Below are positions 56,007 to 64,000 of a stretch of DNA of 64,000 nt, one piece after another. A program made the translations under genes and the position numbers. The DNA is taken from assembly GCA_910575035.1 (NCBI GenBank), contig CAJTDL010000007.1, positions 62,001 to 126,000 on the forward strand, in the 5' to 3' direction. The first letter of the stretch is position 1, and each line of letters begins with the position of its first letter. Below the pieces are notes generated by a model that did no database searches, was not told the origin of the DNA, and was given only the letters and a program-made list of their open reading frames with translations. This DNA comes from Lachnospiraceae bacterium (GTDB lineage Bacteria; Bacillota; Clostridia; Lachnospirales; Lachnospiraceae).

Positions 56007-56723
56007 TTATTTCTCAATCGTATACCCCACGCCCCATACAGTTTTGATAAACTTCTGGTTCCGATAAGAATCCTGCAGCTTCTCCCGTATCCGTCCTACA
56101 TGGGCCATCACCGTATTATTATGATCCAGATACTTCTCCTTCCAAACCGCCTCAAATAATTCCTCCGACGAAACCACCTCCCCCTGATGGCTGCAAAGAT
56201 ACCACAAAATAGAAAATTCCAAGGGCGTTAAATTCAGCTTTTTCCCATACAAAAGGCACTGATGGGTACGCTCATTCATTATCAGCCCGCGGATTTCCAC
56301 CTCCTCTGATGGGCTTTCCTGCCCTGCCTGCACCATGCTGCCCTTCCCTTCATTATAACGATGGTACCTGCGAAGCTGTGTCTTTACCCTGGCAATCACC
56401 TCCAGGGGATTAAAAGGCTTGGTAATATAATCGTCAGCTCCCAACATCAGCCCATTGATCTTATCCACATCCTCCACCCTGGCCGTCAGCATGATAATCG
56501 GAAAAAAATACTTTTTCCGGATACTTCTGCAAAGCTGGAACCCATCCATATCCGGCATCATCACATCCAGAAGCGCTAAGTCTATTTTCTCACGCTCCAC
56601 GCAGGCTTCCGCTTCCTTTCCCCGATAAAACTTATACACCTGATATCCCTCATTCGCTAAATACAATTCCAACAAATCCGCCACTTCCTGCTCGTCATCT
56701 ACTATTAAAATGCTTTCCGCCAT
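56007..56723 (-). CDS. OmpR-family response regulator
   Basis: 238 aa from MAESILIVDDEQEVADL at 56723; GGAGG lies about 6 nt upstream. An open frame continues 108 codons upstream without coding features and is rejected. Receiver with phospho-Asp in ALLDVMMPDMDGF, Thr in MLTARVEDV and Lys in YITKPF, then a winged helix ending FIKTVWGVGYTIEK. VanR-like; it forms a pair with the kinase after it. Confidence 0.94.
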   Translation of the reverse strand: MAESILIVDDEQEVADLLELYLANEGYQVYKFYRGKEAEACVEREKIDLALLDVMMPDMDGFQLCRSIRKKYFFPIIMLTARVEDVDKINGLMLGADDYITKPFNPLEVIARVKTQLRRYHRYNEGKGSMVQAGQESPSEEVEIRGLIMNERTHQCLLYGKKLNLTPLEFSILWYLCSHQGEVVSSEELFEAVWKEKYLDHNNTVMAHVGRIREKLQDSYRNQKFIKTVWGVGYTIEK

Positions 56724-56840
56724 TTCCGCCTCCCAAAAACAAATTTCCTTTCCTGCTGCAGGCTTCTCCCTTTCACGCCTTCCCAAAACCAGGCTTTCTG
56801 AAAACCCTTCTGCCACACAATGTTCCGCCCCCTTACCACT

Positions 56841-56869
56841 ATTGTAATCTAATAACAACATTTTGCCAA
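56841..56869 (-). promoter_or_regulatory. Sigma-A promoter of the response-regulator/kinase pair
   Basis: Minus-strand TTGGCA (56864-56869), 17 nt, TACAAT (56841-56846), about 120-145 nt before 56723. Confidence 0.6.
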
Positions 56870-56931
56870 TACATAACCAAAAAAAGCCTGCGGCATACCC
56901 CAAAGGATATCCTGCAAGCCCTCTGCCATAT

Positions 56932-57049
56932 CTAGTACGGCATTGCCTAAATAACGGTGAAAAACAGCAGTTGATATTGTGCAATGCCGTACTAGTATCA
57001 CCCACGCTAAATACCTTAATGTTTGGCACGGGGTATACTAGTATCACCC
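56932..57049. repeat. 15-bp inverted repeat and 14-bp direct repeat
   Basis: CTAGTACGGCATTGC (56932-56946) and its exact complement at 56981-56995 (34-nt loop). TACTAGTATCACCC recurs at 56990-57003 and 57036-57049; the second copy includes the hydF stop. This fills the gap between hydF and the two-component operon. Confidence 0.8.
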
Positions 57050-58387
57050 GCGCACATCCTCTGGCAATTCCGCCAAAATATCCGGAAACACCTCAATACT
57101 CCGCCGTAAAATACCCTGCATATAGGCAATGGCAATCCCATAATTCGTGATTGGGACGCCTTGGTCCCCTGCGCATTTGATCCGATATTTCATTTCCCGC
57201 TCATTCAGCATGCATCCCCCACAGTGGATAATCAGCTTATATTCCGACAGATCCTCCGGAAATTCTGTCCCAGAGGTAAGCGCAATCTCCACCTTCTTTT
57301 TCGTGTAATTTTCCAGCCAATGGGGAATTTTTACAGATCCAATATCGCCGCACTGCCGATGGTGGGTGCACCCTTCTGAAACCAAAACCTTATCCCCATC
57401 CTGCAAAGACTCAATCGCAGCCGCTCCCCGCACTGCTGTCTGCAAATCCCCCTTATACCGTGCAAACAGAATGGAAAATGAAGTCAATGGAACCTCCCTT
57501 GGCGTGTCCGCGCTAACCTTGGCAAAGGCCTGGCTGTCCGTAATCACCAAAGCAGGCGCCTTCCCTAACTGTGCCAGGGTTTCCTTCAGTTCCCATTCCT
57601 TCACCACAATGGCTGTGGCATCCGACTCTAAAATGTCACGGATAGTTTGCTGCTGGGGCAGGATCAGCCTGCCTTTCGGGGCAGCCGCATCAATAGGCAC
57701 AACCAATACCACAAAATCCAAAGGCCGTATCAAATCCCCCACAATCCGCCCTTTCGTTTCCTCCTGCCGGGCAAGCCCTGCAATCTGCTCCTTCAGCTCA
57801 TGGATCTGATATCCTGTTTTTGCGCTGACTTCTATGTAGTTTTCACTTTTCAGGCAGTGTTTTGCATCCCATGGCTTTTCAGAAGATGCTGCCAGCCTTC
57901 CAGATTCCCCTTCCAGGCTTGTTCCTGAAAACGACGCGGAGCCTTCCTGGATTCCATCGGAAGATGCAGCAGCCTCCTCGTGGATTCCATGCCATAAATC
58001 CGCCTTATTGACTGCCACCACAAAGGGAATTTTTTTCTCCTGGAACAACCCCATGAGCTGCTGCTCTGCTTTGGCTATTTTTTCTGTCCCATCCACAACC
58101 AGGACTGCCACATCCGTCCTATTCAGCGTCTGCCTTGTCTTACGGATGCGAAGCTCCCCCAATTCCCCCTCATCGTCAATCCCTGGCGTATCAATCACCA
58201 CCACAGGCCCCATGGGCAATAGCTCCATTGCTTTCTGCACTGGATCGGTGGTAGTTCCCTTTACCTCCGATACCACTGCCAGCTCCTGCCCTGTCACTGC
58301 ATTTACGATACTGGATTTCCCTGCGTTCCTCCTCCCAAAAAAACCAATATGGATACGTTCAGAAGAAGGCATACTGTTTAAACTCAT
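57044..58387 (-). CDS. hydF: [FeFe]-hydrogenase H-cluster maturation GTPase HydF
   Basis: 447 aa. GTPase domain with G1 GRRNAGKSS, G3 DTPGI and G4 NKAD; dimerisation domain; C-terminal cluster-binding motif CTHHRQC ... HCGGC (the family C-x-H...HCxxC). A scaffold for the H-cluster assembled by HydE and HydG, neither of which is in the window. The region between G4 and G5 has an extra Ser/Glu/Ala-rich insertion of about 45 residues (HEEAAASSDGIQEGSASFSG...), unlike compact HydF. Confidence 0.94.
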   Translation of the reverse strand: MSLNSMPSSERIHIGFFGRRNAGKSSIVNAVTGQELAVVSEVKGTTTDPVQKAMELLPMGPVVVIDTPGIDDEGELGELRIRKTRQTLNRTDVAVLVVDGTEKIAKAEQQLMGLFQEKKIPFVVAVNKADLWHGIHEEAAASSDGIQEGSASFSGTSLEGESGRLAASSEKPWDAKHCLKSENYIEVSAKTGYQIHELKEQIAGLARQEETKGRIVGDLIRPLDFVVLVVPIDAAAPKGRLILPQQQTIRDILESDATAIVVKEWELKETLAQLGKAPALVITDSQAFAKVSADTPREVPLTSFSILFARYKGDLQTAVRGAAAIESLQDGDKVLVSEGCTHHRQCGDIGSVKIPHWLENYTKKKVEIALTSGTEFPEDLSEYKLIIHCGGCMLNEREMKYRIKCAGDQGVPITNYGIAIAYMQGILRRSIEVFPDILAELPEDVRG

Positions 58388-58400
58388 GAACTGCTCCTTT

Positions 58401-58510
58401 CTATACCAAGGACAAAATCTCTATACCAAAGACAAAATCTCTACACCTTGGATAAAATCTCTACACCTTGGATAAAATCTCTATACCAAAGACAAAATCT
58501 CTATACCTTG
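58401..58510. repeat. Tandem array of 20-bp repeats between the TM1266 and hydF genes
   Basis: Five exact-period units start at 58401, 58421, 58441, 58461 and 58481; a half unit is at 58501. Two forms alternate: CTATACCAAAGACAAAATCT and CTACACCTTGGATAAAATCT. The array starts within the C-terminal codons and stop (TAG) of the TM1266 gene and ends just before the hydF ribosome site. It lacks CRISPR spacers. Confidence 0.9.
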
Positions 58511-58746
58511 GAATATGCTGCTTTGCTGCTGATCCCGCTGAGCTTCCCAATCTTTCCGGAAAGGGCGCTGATCACGTCCTGGGGCGCATCCACTGCAATG
58601 CTGATAATATTGATTTCTTTTTTCGGATATGGAATCCCCATCCTGCCAATAATATAGGCTCCATATTCATGGAGGATATGGTTCAAAGACTCTATGGATG
58701 ATGGCTCTTCCACAATGATCCCAATGATAGCTACTCTTGATTCCAT
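58501..58746 (-). CDS. TM1266-family iron-only hydrogenase system regulator
   Basis: 81 aa from MESRVAIIGI at 58746, with GGAAGG about 7 nt upstream; a longer frame upstream is rejected. The fold-family run RVAIIGIIVEE, IISIAVDAPQDVISALSGKI (NikR-like ferredoxin domain) matches the putative hydrogenase regulator TM1266, often beside hyd genes. Its last codons and stop form a unit of the 20-bp array. Probable role: control or metal/cofactor sensing in hydrogenase maturation. Confidence 0.85.
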   Translation of the reverse strand: MESRVAIIGIIVEEPSSIESLNHILHEYGAYIIGRMGIPYPKKEINIISIAVDAPQDVISALSGKIGKLSGISSKAAYSKV

Positions 58747-58814
58747 ATGATTTCCTTCCTTTCTGCCCATCACAAAACCCAAAACAAGCCACCTATGTAT
58801 GATAGGCGCAATTC

Positions 58815-59594
58815 TTACCCTTCCGATTTCTGAATATGCCTTCTGATCTCTTCTTCATGCTTCTGGCAATAAGCATAGCTTTCCTTCATAAACTCTCCCA
58901 TCGGCATACTGCTGTACATTTTATCTAATGTATCAAGGATTAAAGCATTTCCTGCCTTCATATCAAAAAAATACGTGTAAATACAGCCGCCCTGCTCTCT
59001 GGGAAAATATGGATTGATAGAACTGAGCCTGGAATCCTTCATTATGGATTCAACGACCATTTCACTTAATATCCATTTTAAGGACGGGCGCTCATATTCA
59101 TCATAGCTATCCCCAAATAATTGATTCCACACGGAGAACCAGACAAAGTGGATTATCTCATGGATGCTTACGCCAATAGCGCCTTTTTCGCTGTTCAAAT
59201 AAAAAATATCAAAGCAATGCTCCCTCAAAAACCGGGGCTGGATAGGGTTCATGCTGATATTGCACCGCAGGTCATTCAGAATATCAGCACAATCCACCTG
59301 AAAAGCATCTGACAGGGCCAAGGTAATCTGCTCCCTGCAATTTGCCCAATGCTGTGAATACGCCGCCACTTTTTCCTGGATAATATCCTCCAAATCATCA
59401 TAGGCTGCCCGCAAAGTGCGCTCAATATAGCTTTTTCTATCTGTAAAGGACAGGCTATTTGCATAGGCTTTATCAAGCTGCGGATAGAAACCATATAATG
59501 GCTCTGTCCAATATGCTGATTCATACTCCGCCTGTACCAGAATAATCTGTTGGAGCATATAGTCCACACCTGGGTTTGCAAATGTTACATTCAT
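58815..59594 (-). CDS. Conserved protein with an HExxH zinc-peptidase motif
   Basis: 259 aa. GVSIHEIIHFVWFSVWNQLF (near residue 140-160) carries HEIIH followed by a WILSEMVVES helix, where a third ligand would lie in a gluzincin. The N-terminal half is helical and matches a Firmicutes family with DIFYLNSEKGAIG. No signal peptide or membrane helix, so probably cytoplasmic. GGAGG lies about 9 nt before the ATG. It stands alone. Function unknown. Confidence 0.75.
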   Translation of the reverse strand: MNVTFANPGVDYMLQQIILVQAEYESAYWTEPLYGFYPQLDKAYANSLSFTDRKSYIERTLRAAYDDLEDIIQEKVAAYSQHWANCREQITLALSDAFQVDCADILNDLRCNISMNPIQPRFLREHCFDIFYLNSEKGAIGVSIHEIIHFVWFSVWNQLFGDSYDEYERPSLKWILSEMVVESIMKDSRLSSINPYFPREQGGCIYTYFFDMKAGNALILDTLDKMYSSMPMGEFMKESYAYCQKHEEEIRRHIQKSEG

Positions 59595-59850
59595 TTATCT
59601 GGCCCTCCATAATTCTAATTTATTTTTCTTTCTAATATCCTTCAAACTTTGATTTTGTTTTTTATACAGTTTTTTGATAAAACAAATTATAACATGAAAT
59701 GAATAGGACAGGAAGATCCGTCAGATCATCTTTAAAATCTTCTGAGTCTTCAGCTTCTACAACCTGAAACTCCAAACTGTCAAGTAAAGACTAAAATTTT
59801 CTTTCTGAACATTGCACTTTTGAAACAATTAGCATAGCACTTAAAGCAAA

Positions 59851-60312
59851 CTATGCTGACAGCACCTTTCCCTCTTTATAGCAAAGCGCTATATATTCCC
59901 TGGATTGATAATATAAGTCTGAATTAAAATTCAAAATCCGCTCTGCCAGCCAAGAATGATACACTTCCTTAATTCCATTTATTACATTCCCATTCTCATC
60001 TTCATAACAATCTTCTATTAACCGTGCAAATACCCCTCCAATGTCCCAATAATCTGGAATGTCATATTTGCATTTTGCAACATTATCATAAGATCCATTA
60101 GAAATAGAATCCCTTTGTATAAAATCATCTGCAACTTTCTCTATAGGCTCGCAATGAAAGACATCTGCATAGTTATAAATACGTTGTAGGTCATCACCCA
60201 AATAATCTACAATATCATATCTGGCATTTTTGCTTTTTCTTGCTATATATTCTATCAAACTGCAAGCATAAAATAAATGATCATTATTCTTCGTGTATTT
60301 GCACTCCCTCAA
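59851..60312 (-). CDS. Conserved hypothetical protein of a DUF3990-type locus
   Basis: 153 aa. The run HLFYACSLIEYIARKSKN, IYNYADVFHCEPIEKVADDF and CKYDIPDYWDIGGVFARLIE fits a small family that in gut Firmicutes stands next to DUF3990 genes. Start is uncertain: only TTG (60312) is in frame and it has a weak ribosome site. The previous gene is a decayed DUF3990. Possible partner of an ADP-ribosyltransferase-like protein; not shown. Confidence 0.65.
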   Translation of the reverse strand: MRECKYTKNNDHLFYACSLIEYIARKSKNARYDIVDYLGDDLQRIYNYADVFHCEPIEKVADDFIQRDSISNGSYDNVAKCKYDIPDYWDIGGVFARLIEDCYEDENGNVINGIKEVYHSWLAERILNFNSDLYYQSREYIALCYKEGKVLSA

Positions 60313-60449
60313 TATATTTTAAGGTTGTTAACGCTCTGGCGGTATGGAAACTAATCTGATGTGTAGGATACTTGAATTTCGCCAATTATCCTAATTTCTG
60401 GTGTTTCTACAATTTGGGAACTTCCATGATAGATCAACTTCTTCTGCAT
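60284..60449 (-). pseudogene. Decayed DUF3990 (ADP-ribosyltransferase-clan) gene
   Basis: From ATG at 60449 the frame begins MQKKLIYHGSSQIVETPEIR, the usual N-terminus of DUF3990, then IGEIQVSYTSD and stop. A shifted frame gives THQISFHTARALTTLKYIEG, the usual C-terminus. The central catalytic core is gone. The DNA upstream (60450-60588) encodes a short tail (SGLAIKQSLEKLEELKKS) that may belong to a further decayed gene. Confidence 0.55.
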
Positions 60450-60588
60450 ATGCACCCCCTATTTAAAATACCGCTGCATTAGTACTTTTTTTCAGCTCTT
60501 CCAGTTTCTCAAGGCTCTGCTTAATTGCCAATCCCGATTTTACACTCTCTACAATGTCCTGACAAATGGGAATTTCCTCCTTACCTGC

Positions 60589-60819
60589 TCACTCATCAAA
60601 CTCCACTGTCACAAAAAACCCTTTCGGCGTCTCATGCACCTTCACCACTCGCCCTTCTGTGGACTTGAGCCGCTCACTAAACCCATAATTGGCAGACATG
60701 GCATAAGCCTTCCCCAAGGTATAGTAATAGGAGCTGGGCAGCCGCCCCTCTGTAACAGGCAGCACATCCCCTTCCTTCAGCAGCCCTGTCCGCTCCATCT
60801 TAAACTCCATCTGACGCAT
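60589..60819 (-). CDS. Small protein downstream of trkH
   Basis: 76 aa from MRQMEFKMERTGLLKEGDV at 60819, where AAAGGAGG lies 7 nt upstream; a longer frame is a shadow of trkH. The C-terminus VVKVHETPKGFFVTVEFDE forms a likely beta-hairpin. No family recognised. Its position, 13 nt after trkH, suggests a link with the potassium system or only chance. Confidence 0.7.
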   Translation of the reverse strand: MRQMEFKMERTGLLKEGDVLPVTEGRLPSSYYYTLGKAYAMSANYGFSERLKSTEGRVVKVHETPKGFFVTVEFDE

Positions 60820-60832
60820 CCTGTCACCTCCT

Positions 60833-62272
60833 TTATCTCTTCTTCCAGGTAGCCGGCGTAAACAGCAATAACAACGGGAACAATTCCAGTCGCCCTGCCA
60901 GCATGTCAAACATCAGCACATACTTGGCGGGCTGGGAATAGGCTGCAAAATTGCTGGCAGGCCCTACCTGCCCCAGCCCAGGGCCGATATTGTTCAATGT
61001 AGCCGCCACTGCTGTGAAATTTGTGGTGAAATCCAGATTATCCAAAGAAATCAGCAGCGCAGAGGCTCCATAAATTAAAACATATGCGATAAAAAATACA
61101 GAAACAGACCGAAGCACATCCTTCCCTACCACATGCTTTTCAAAATGCACCTGGCGCACCCGATTGGGATGGATCAAATAAGACAGTTCATTTTTCACCA
61201 GCTTCATCATAATGATAATCCTGGAAACCTTAATACCGCCCCCTGTGCTGCCTGCGCAGGCTCCGCAGAACATCAAAAGTACCAGGACGAATTTGGAAAA
61301 TTCCGGCCACTGGTTAAAATCCACCGTAGAATACCCTGTGGTGGTCATCACAGAAGCCACCTGAAAGGCTACGTGGTGAAAAGCCTCAAACAAAGTGGCA
61401 AACCCGCCCCTGGCATTTATGGTGATCAAAAGGACTGCCCCTGCAATGATCCCCAGGTAATACCGCATTTCCTCATGGCACAATGCCTGCAAGGGCTTTT
61501 TGGTCCAAAACAGATAATACACATTAAAATTGATCCCAAACAGTATCATAAAAACCGTAATGATCGCCTGAGAAACCCGCGGATAGCTGGCGATGCTGTC
61601 ATTTAAAACGCCAAATCCCCCGGTGCCTGCCGTTCCAAAGGATAAGGTCAGGGACTCAAAAGGCGACATCCCTGTAAGCAATAGCAATACCACCTGTACA
61701 ATGGTCAGGAAAATATACATTTCATACAGCATCCTGGCCGTATGCTTTACCCTGGGCACCAGCTTCCCTACCGTAGGGCCAGGGCTTTCTGCACGCATCA
61801 GGTGCATGTTATATCCTCCTGCCAGAGGCAATACCGCCAAAATCAGCACCAGCACCCCCATGCCTCCAATCCAATGGGTAAAGCTGCGCCAGAACAGATT
61901 ACACTTTGACAGTACTTCCACACTGTTTAAAATACTGGCGCCTGTAGTAGTCAGCCCGGAAATCGTCTCAAACAGCGCATCCGTATAGGAAGGGAATTCC
62001 CCTGAAAAAAACAGGGGCAGCGCCCCTGTCAGGCTAAGCAGGATCCAGCTTAACGACACCGCCACAAATCCCTCCCGGGCATAAAATACATTGCTCTTTG
62101 GCTTCTTTAATTTTCCAAGAAAACCCAGGAGCAAGCAGCAGGCCATCACGGCAGCATAAGCCCATCCTTCCCGTTCCCCGTAGATTACAGCAATCAGGCA
62201 GGGCAATGACAGAAAAATTGCCTGGAATTCTAATACACGGCAAAGAATATACCGAATAACCGAATAATTCAT
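60833..62272 (-). CDS. trkH: TrkH/KtrB-type potassium channel subunit
   Basis: 479 aa, about ten helices with four P-loops: [33 protein letters not shown] and [11 protein letters not shown], each providing a Gly in the filter. With TrkA it imports potassium. It follows trkA by about 20 nt. Confidence 0.94.
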   Translation of the reverse strand: MNYSVIRYILCRVLEFQAIFLSLPCLIAVIYGEREGWAYAAVMACCLLLGFLGKLKKPKSNVFYAREGFVAVSLSWILLSLTGALPLFFSGEFPSYTDALFETISGLTTTGASILNSVEVLSKCNLFWRSFTHWIGGMGVLVLILAVLPLAGGYNMHLMRAESPGPTVGKLVPRVKHTARMLYEMYIFLTIVQVVLLLLTGMSPFESLTLSFGTAGTGGFGVLNDSIASYPRVSQAIITVFMILFGINFNVYYLFWTKKPLQALCHEEMRYYLGIIAGAVLLITINARGGFATLFEAFHHVAFQVASVMTTTGYSTVDFNQWPEFSKFVLVLLMFCGACAGSTGGGIKVSRIIIMMKLVKNELSYLIHPNRVRQVHFEKHVVGKDVLRSVSVFFIAYVLIYGASALLISLDNLDFTTNFTAVAATLNNIGPGLGQVGPASNFAAYSQPAKYVLMFDMLAGRLELFPLLLLFTPATWKKR

Positions 62273-62291
62273 TTCCTATCCCCTCCTCTGG

Positions 62292-63647
62292 CTACTTTAA
62301 GATATCCCGCAAATCATGGAATCCCTGGTTGGTGGTCACCACTGCCACGGTATCCCCCACCTCAATGGTATCCTGCCCTCCAGGAGTAATAATCACGCCC
62401 CTGCGGTTAATGCATGCGATCAGCAAGTTTTCTTTAAGCTGCAGCTCTTTCAGGGGAACCCCCACAAGCTCAGAGTGTTCACGCACCCGGAACTCCAACG
62501 CCTCCACCTTCCCATCAATCAGGCGGTATAAGGTCTCCACATTGCTTCCGATGGAATTTTGCATAGCCCGTACATACTGAAGGATATATTCTGCCGTAAT
62601 ATTCTTGGGATAAAGGACGCTCCCAAGATCCAGCTTGTCTATAATCTCGTCATAATCAATCCTATGTACCTTTGTAATCGTCTTTGCCTTAGAAACGCTT
62701 TGTGCAAAAAGGCTCAGCATAATATTCTCCTCATCCAGGCTGGTCCATGACACAAAGGAATGTGCCTGAAGCAGCCCTTCCTCATAAAGCAGGTTCCGTT
62801 CTGTCCCATCCCCATGGATGATCATTGCCTGGGGAAGAAGGTCACTCAATTCATTGCACCGCTCTTTATTCTGCTCAATAATCTTAATGCTGATGCCCAT
62901 TGGCAAAAGCTGCTTTGCCAGATAATAGGTAGTCTCCCCGCCGCCTACGATCATACAATTTTTAATCCGGTTGGTAGCCATCCCGATCTTCCGGAAAAAT
63001 TCATTGGCTTTCTTGGAAGATGCCACCATTGTGATAACATCCTTCTCCTGCAATTCAAAATTCCCGGAAGGGATATAGACCTCATCCCCCCGTTCCACAG
63101 AACAGATCAGCACGTCACAATGCAATCCGCTGGATATATAAGTCAAAGGCTGCCCGCTCAGCACAGAGCCCTGGCCAATCTTATACTGCAAAAGCTCCAC
63201 CCTGCCTTTGGCAAAACTATCCACCTTAATAGCAGAAGGAAATTTCAGCAGCCGGGCAATCTCACTGGCTGCGGCATATTCCGGATTAATAACCATGGAC
63301 AGCCCCAGTTCCTCCTTAATATACCCGATTTCCCGGTTATAAATGGGATTACGCACCCGGGCAACAGTATTGCACCCCCCTGTCTTCCTGGCTATCAGAC
63401 AGCACAAAAGGTTCAGCTCATCTGAAGTTGTGACTGCCACCAGCAAATCCGCATCTTCAATCCCTGCCTCCTTCTGTACATTAAAGCTCGCTCCATTCCC
63501 CACGACTCCCATAACATCAAAGCGGTTCGCCACACTCTCCGCCCTCTGTGCATCCGTATCAATTACTGCAATATTGTGCCCCTCTTTACTTAACTGTTCT
63601 GTCAAGGTTGCGCCCACATTCCCACAACCTACTATAATTATCTGCAT
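62292..63647 (-). CDS. trkA: Trk potassium regulator TrkA
   Basis: 451 aa from MQIIIVGCGNVGATLTEQL at 63647, with GGAGG 5 nt upstream; a start five codons earlier is rejected. Two RCK halves, each with a Rossmann NAD site (GCGNVG near residue 7; GGGETT near 235) and a TrkA_C domain. It gates TrkH with nucleotides. Confidence 0.95.
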   Translation of the reverse strand: MQIIIVGCGNVGATLTEQLSKEGHNIAVIDTDAQRAESVANRFDVMGVVGNGASFNVQKEAGIEDADLLVAVTTSDELNLLCCLIARKTGGCNTVARVRNPIYNREIGYIKEELGLSMVINPEYAAASEIARLLKFPSAIKVDSFAKGRVELLQYKIGQGSVLSGQPLTYISSGLHCDVLICSVERGDEVYIPSGNFELQEKDVITMVASSKKANEFFRKIGMATNRIKNCMIVGGGETTYYLAKQLLPMGISIKIIEQNKERCNELSDLLPQAMIIHGDGTERNLLYEEGLLQAHSFVSWTSLDEENIMLSLFAQSVSKAKTITKVHRIDYDEIIDKLDLGSVLYPKNITAEYILQYVRAMQNSIGSNVETLYRLIDGKVEALEFRVREHSELVGVPLKELQLKENLLIACINRRGVIITPGGQDTIEVGDTVAVVTTNQGFHDLRDILK

Positions 63648-63752
63648 GTCAACCTCCAGCAATTTCCGGCAGATTTCTGTCGTTTTTTATATTAATTCTA
63701 AAACTGCCCAATACTTCCTAAATTCAGGCCAAAATACCTTTGCCGAGCACAC

Positions 63753-64000
63753 CTAAAACCTCTTGAGCAGTCCAAGCCCAATCGGATATGGCCCCGTATG
63801 AACCCCGATTGTCGCCCCAATCTGATAAATGTCCACTTGTTTATAATTAGAGTATCCCTTTAGGGAATCCAGCAATTGATCCCGAAACCCCAAAGCCTCT
63901 TCATAGTCATATCCATACCCTACCACAATCTGATAATCATCTGGTGATTCCCCAATTTTCTCAAAATGGTTCCTGGCCTGCTCAATCAGCCGCTTCATCC
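63753..64000 (-). CDS. DegV-family fatty-acid binding protein, N-terminus outside the window
   Basis: The last 82 or so residues of a DegV-like protein: GATIGVHTGPYPIGLGLLKR is the usual C-terminal lipid-head motif. The frame runs past base 64000. Members bind a fatty acid to present it to fatty-acid kinase (FakA). Full family length is about 280. Confidence 0.8.
   Translation of the reverse strand, partial: MKRLIEQARNHFEKIGESPDDYQIVVGYGYDYEEALGFRDQLLDSLKGYSNYKQVDIYQIGATIGVHTGPYPIGLGLLKRF

Noticed and set aside
56724-57047. 108-codon N-terminal extension of the response regulator
   Set aside because: A good ribosome site and a normal receiver start are at 56723; the extension covers the promoter and the repeats.
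58401-58510. CRISPR array
   Set aside because: Units are contiguous with no spacers, and there are no cas genes.

Overview
The window looks like chromosome from an anaerobic gut-type Firmicute, most likely a Lachnospiraceae/Clostridia member. The evidence is a type III glutamine synthetase, an ammonium channel fused to a P-II domain, the [FeFe]-hydrogenase maturase HydF with a TM1266-type regulator, the Firmicutes block uvrC-hprK-murB-rapZ-whiA, strong AGGAGG ribosome sites and near-consensus sigma-A promoters. Most genes lie on the minus strand, so the window is probably one replichore arm. The assignment rests on gene content only; no database was searched.

Layout. 1-5.0 kb: a TPP-riboswitch operon (thiC-thiE-thiD) that runs on into a DUF4163/DUF3298-type lipoprotein and a tandem-Nudix protein. 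5.0-9.1 kb: ftsE-ftsX-ctpA and a CdaR/PucR-type regulator. 9.4-11.0 kb: a YitT protein and a WecG/TagA glycosyltransferase. 11-25 kb is the accessory part. It holds decayed methyltransferase, GNAT and Tn916-type integrase genes, a DnaA-box cluster, a secreted SH3-NlpC/P60 hydrolase with a WalR-like box at its promoter, yjfB, a short core stretch (CPBP protease, CvfB-like, acyl-ACP thioesterase, tRNA-Gln, YigZ), a TnpW remnant, and a LanFEG-type ABC transporter divergent from a microprotein-response regulator-kinase operon. 25-27.8 kb: a class A PBP. 27.9-34 kb: a nitrogen block (pseudo-receiver protein, candidate sRNA, Amt-PII, GlnA-III with a structured leader). 34-46.5 kb: fba, a lipid kinase, whiA, rapZ, murB, an M18 peptidase, hprK, uvrC and a very long FtsH. 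46.9-52.8 kb on the plus strand: pyrG and a CotH-kinase surface protein cut by one in-frame stop. 53-57 kb: HAD phosphatase, C39-like peptidase, two-component system. 57-64 kb: hydF, the TM1266 regulator, an HExxH protein, a decayed DUF3990 locus, trkH-trkA and a partial DegV.

Themes. Cell-envelope building and remodelling recur (FtsEX/CtpA, NlpC/P60, PBP1, MurB, WecG, C39). Nitrogen assimilation is encoded together, and glnA and amt both have terminator-like leaders. The least ordinary items are the DnaA-box cluster far from any dnaA, the nearly 450-residue FtsH tail, the pseudo-receiver protein with a candidate sRNA beside amt, the alternative-structure glnA leader, the 20-bp tandem array that fills the TM1266-hydF gap, the CotH gene with an in-frame ochre codon, and the tandem Nudix at the end of a thiamine operon. 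No complete novel system is obvious.
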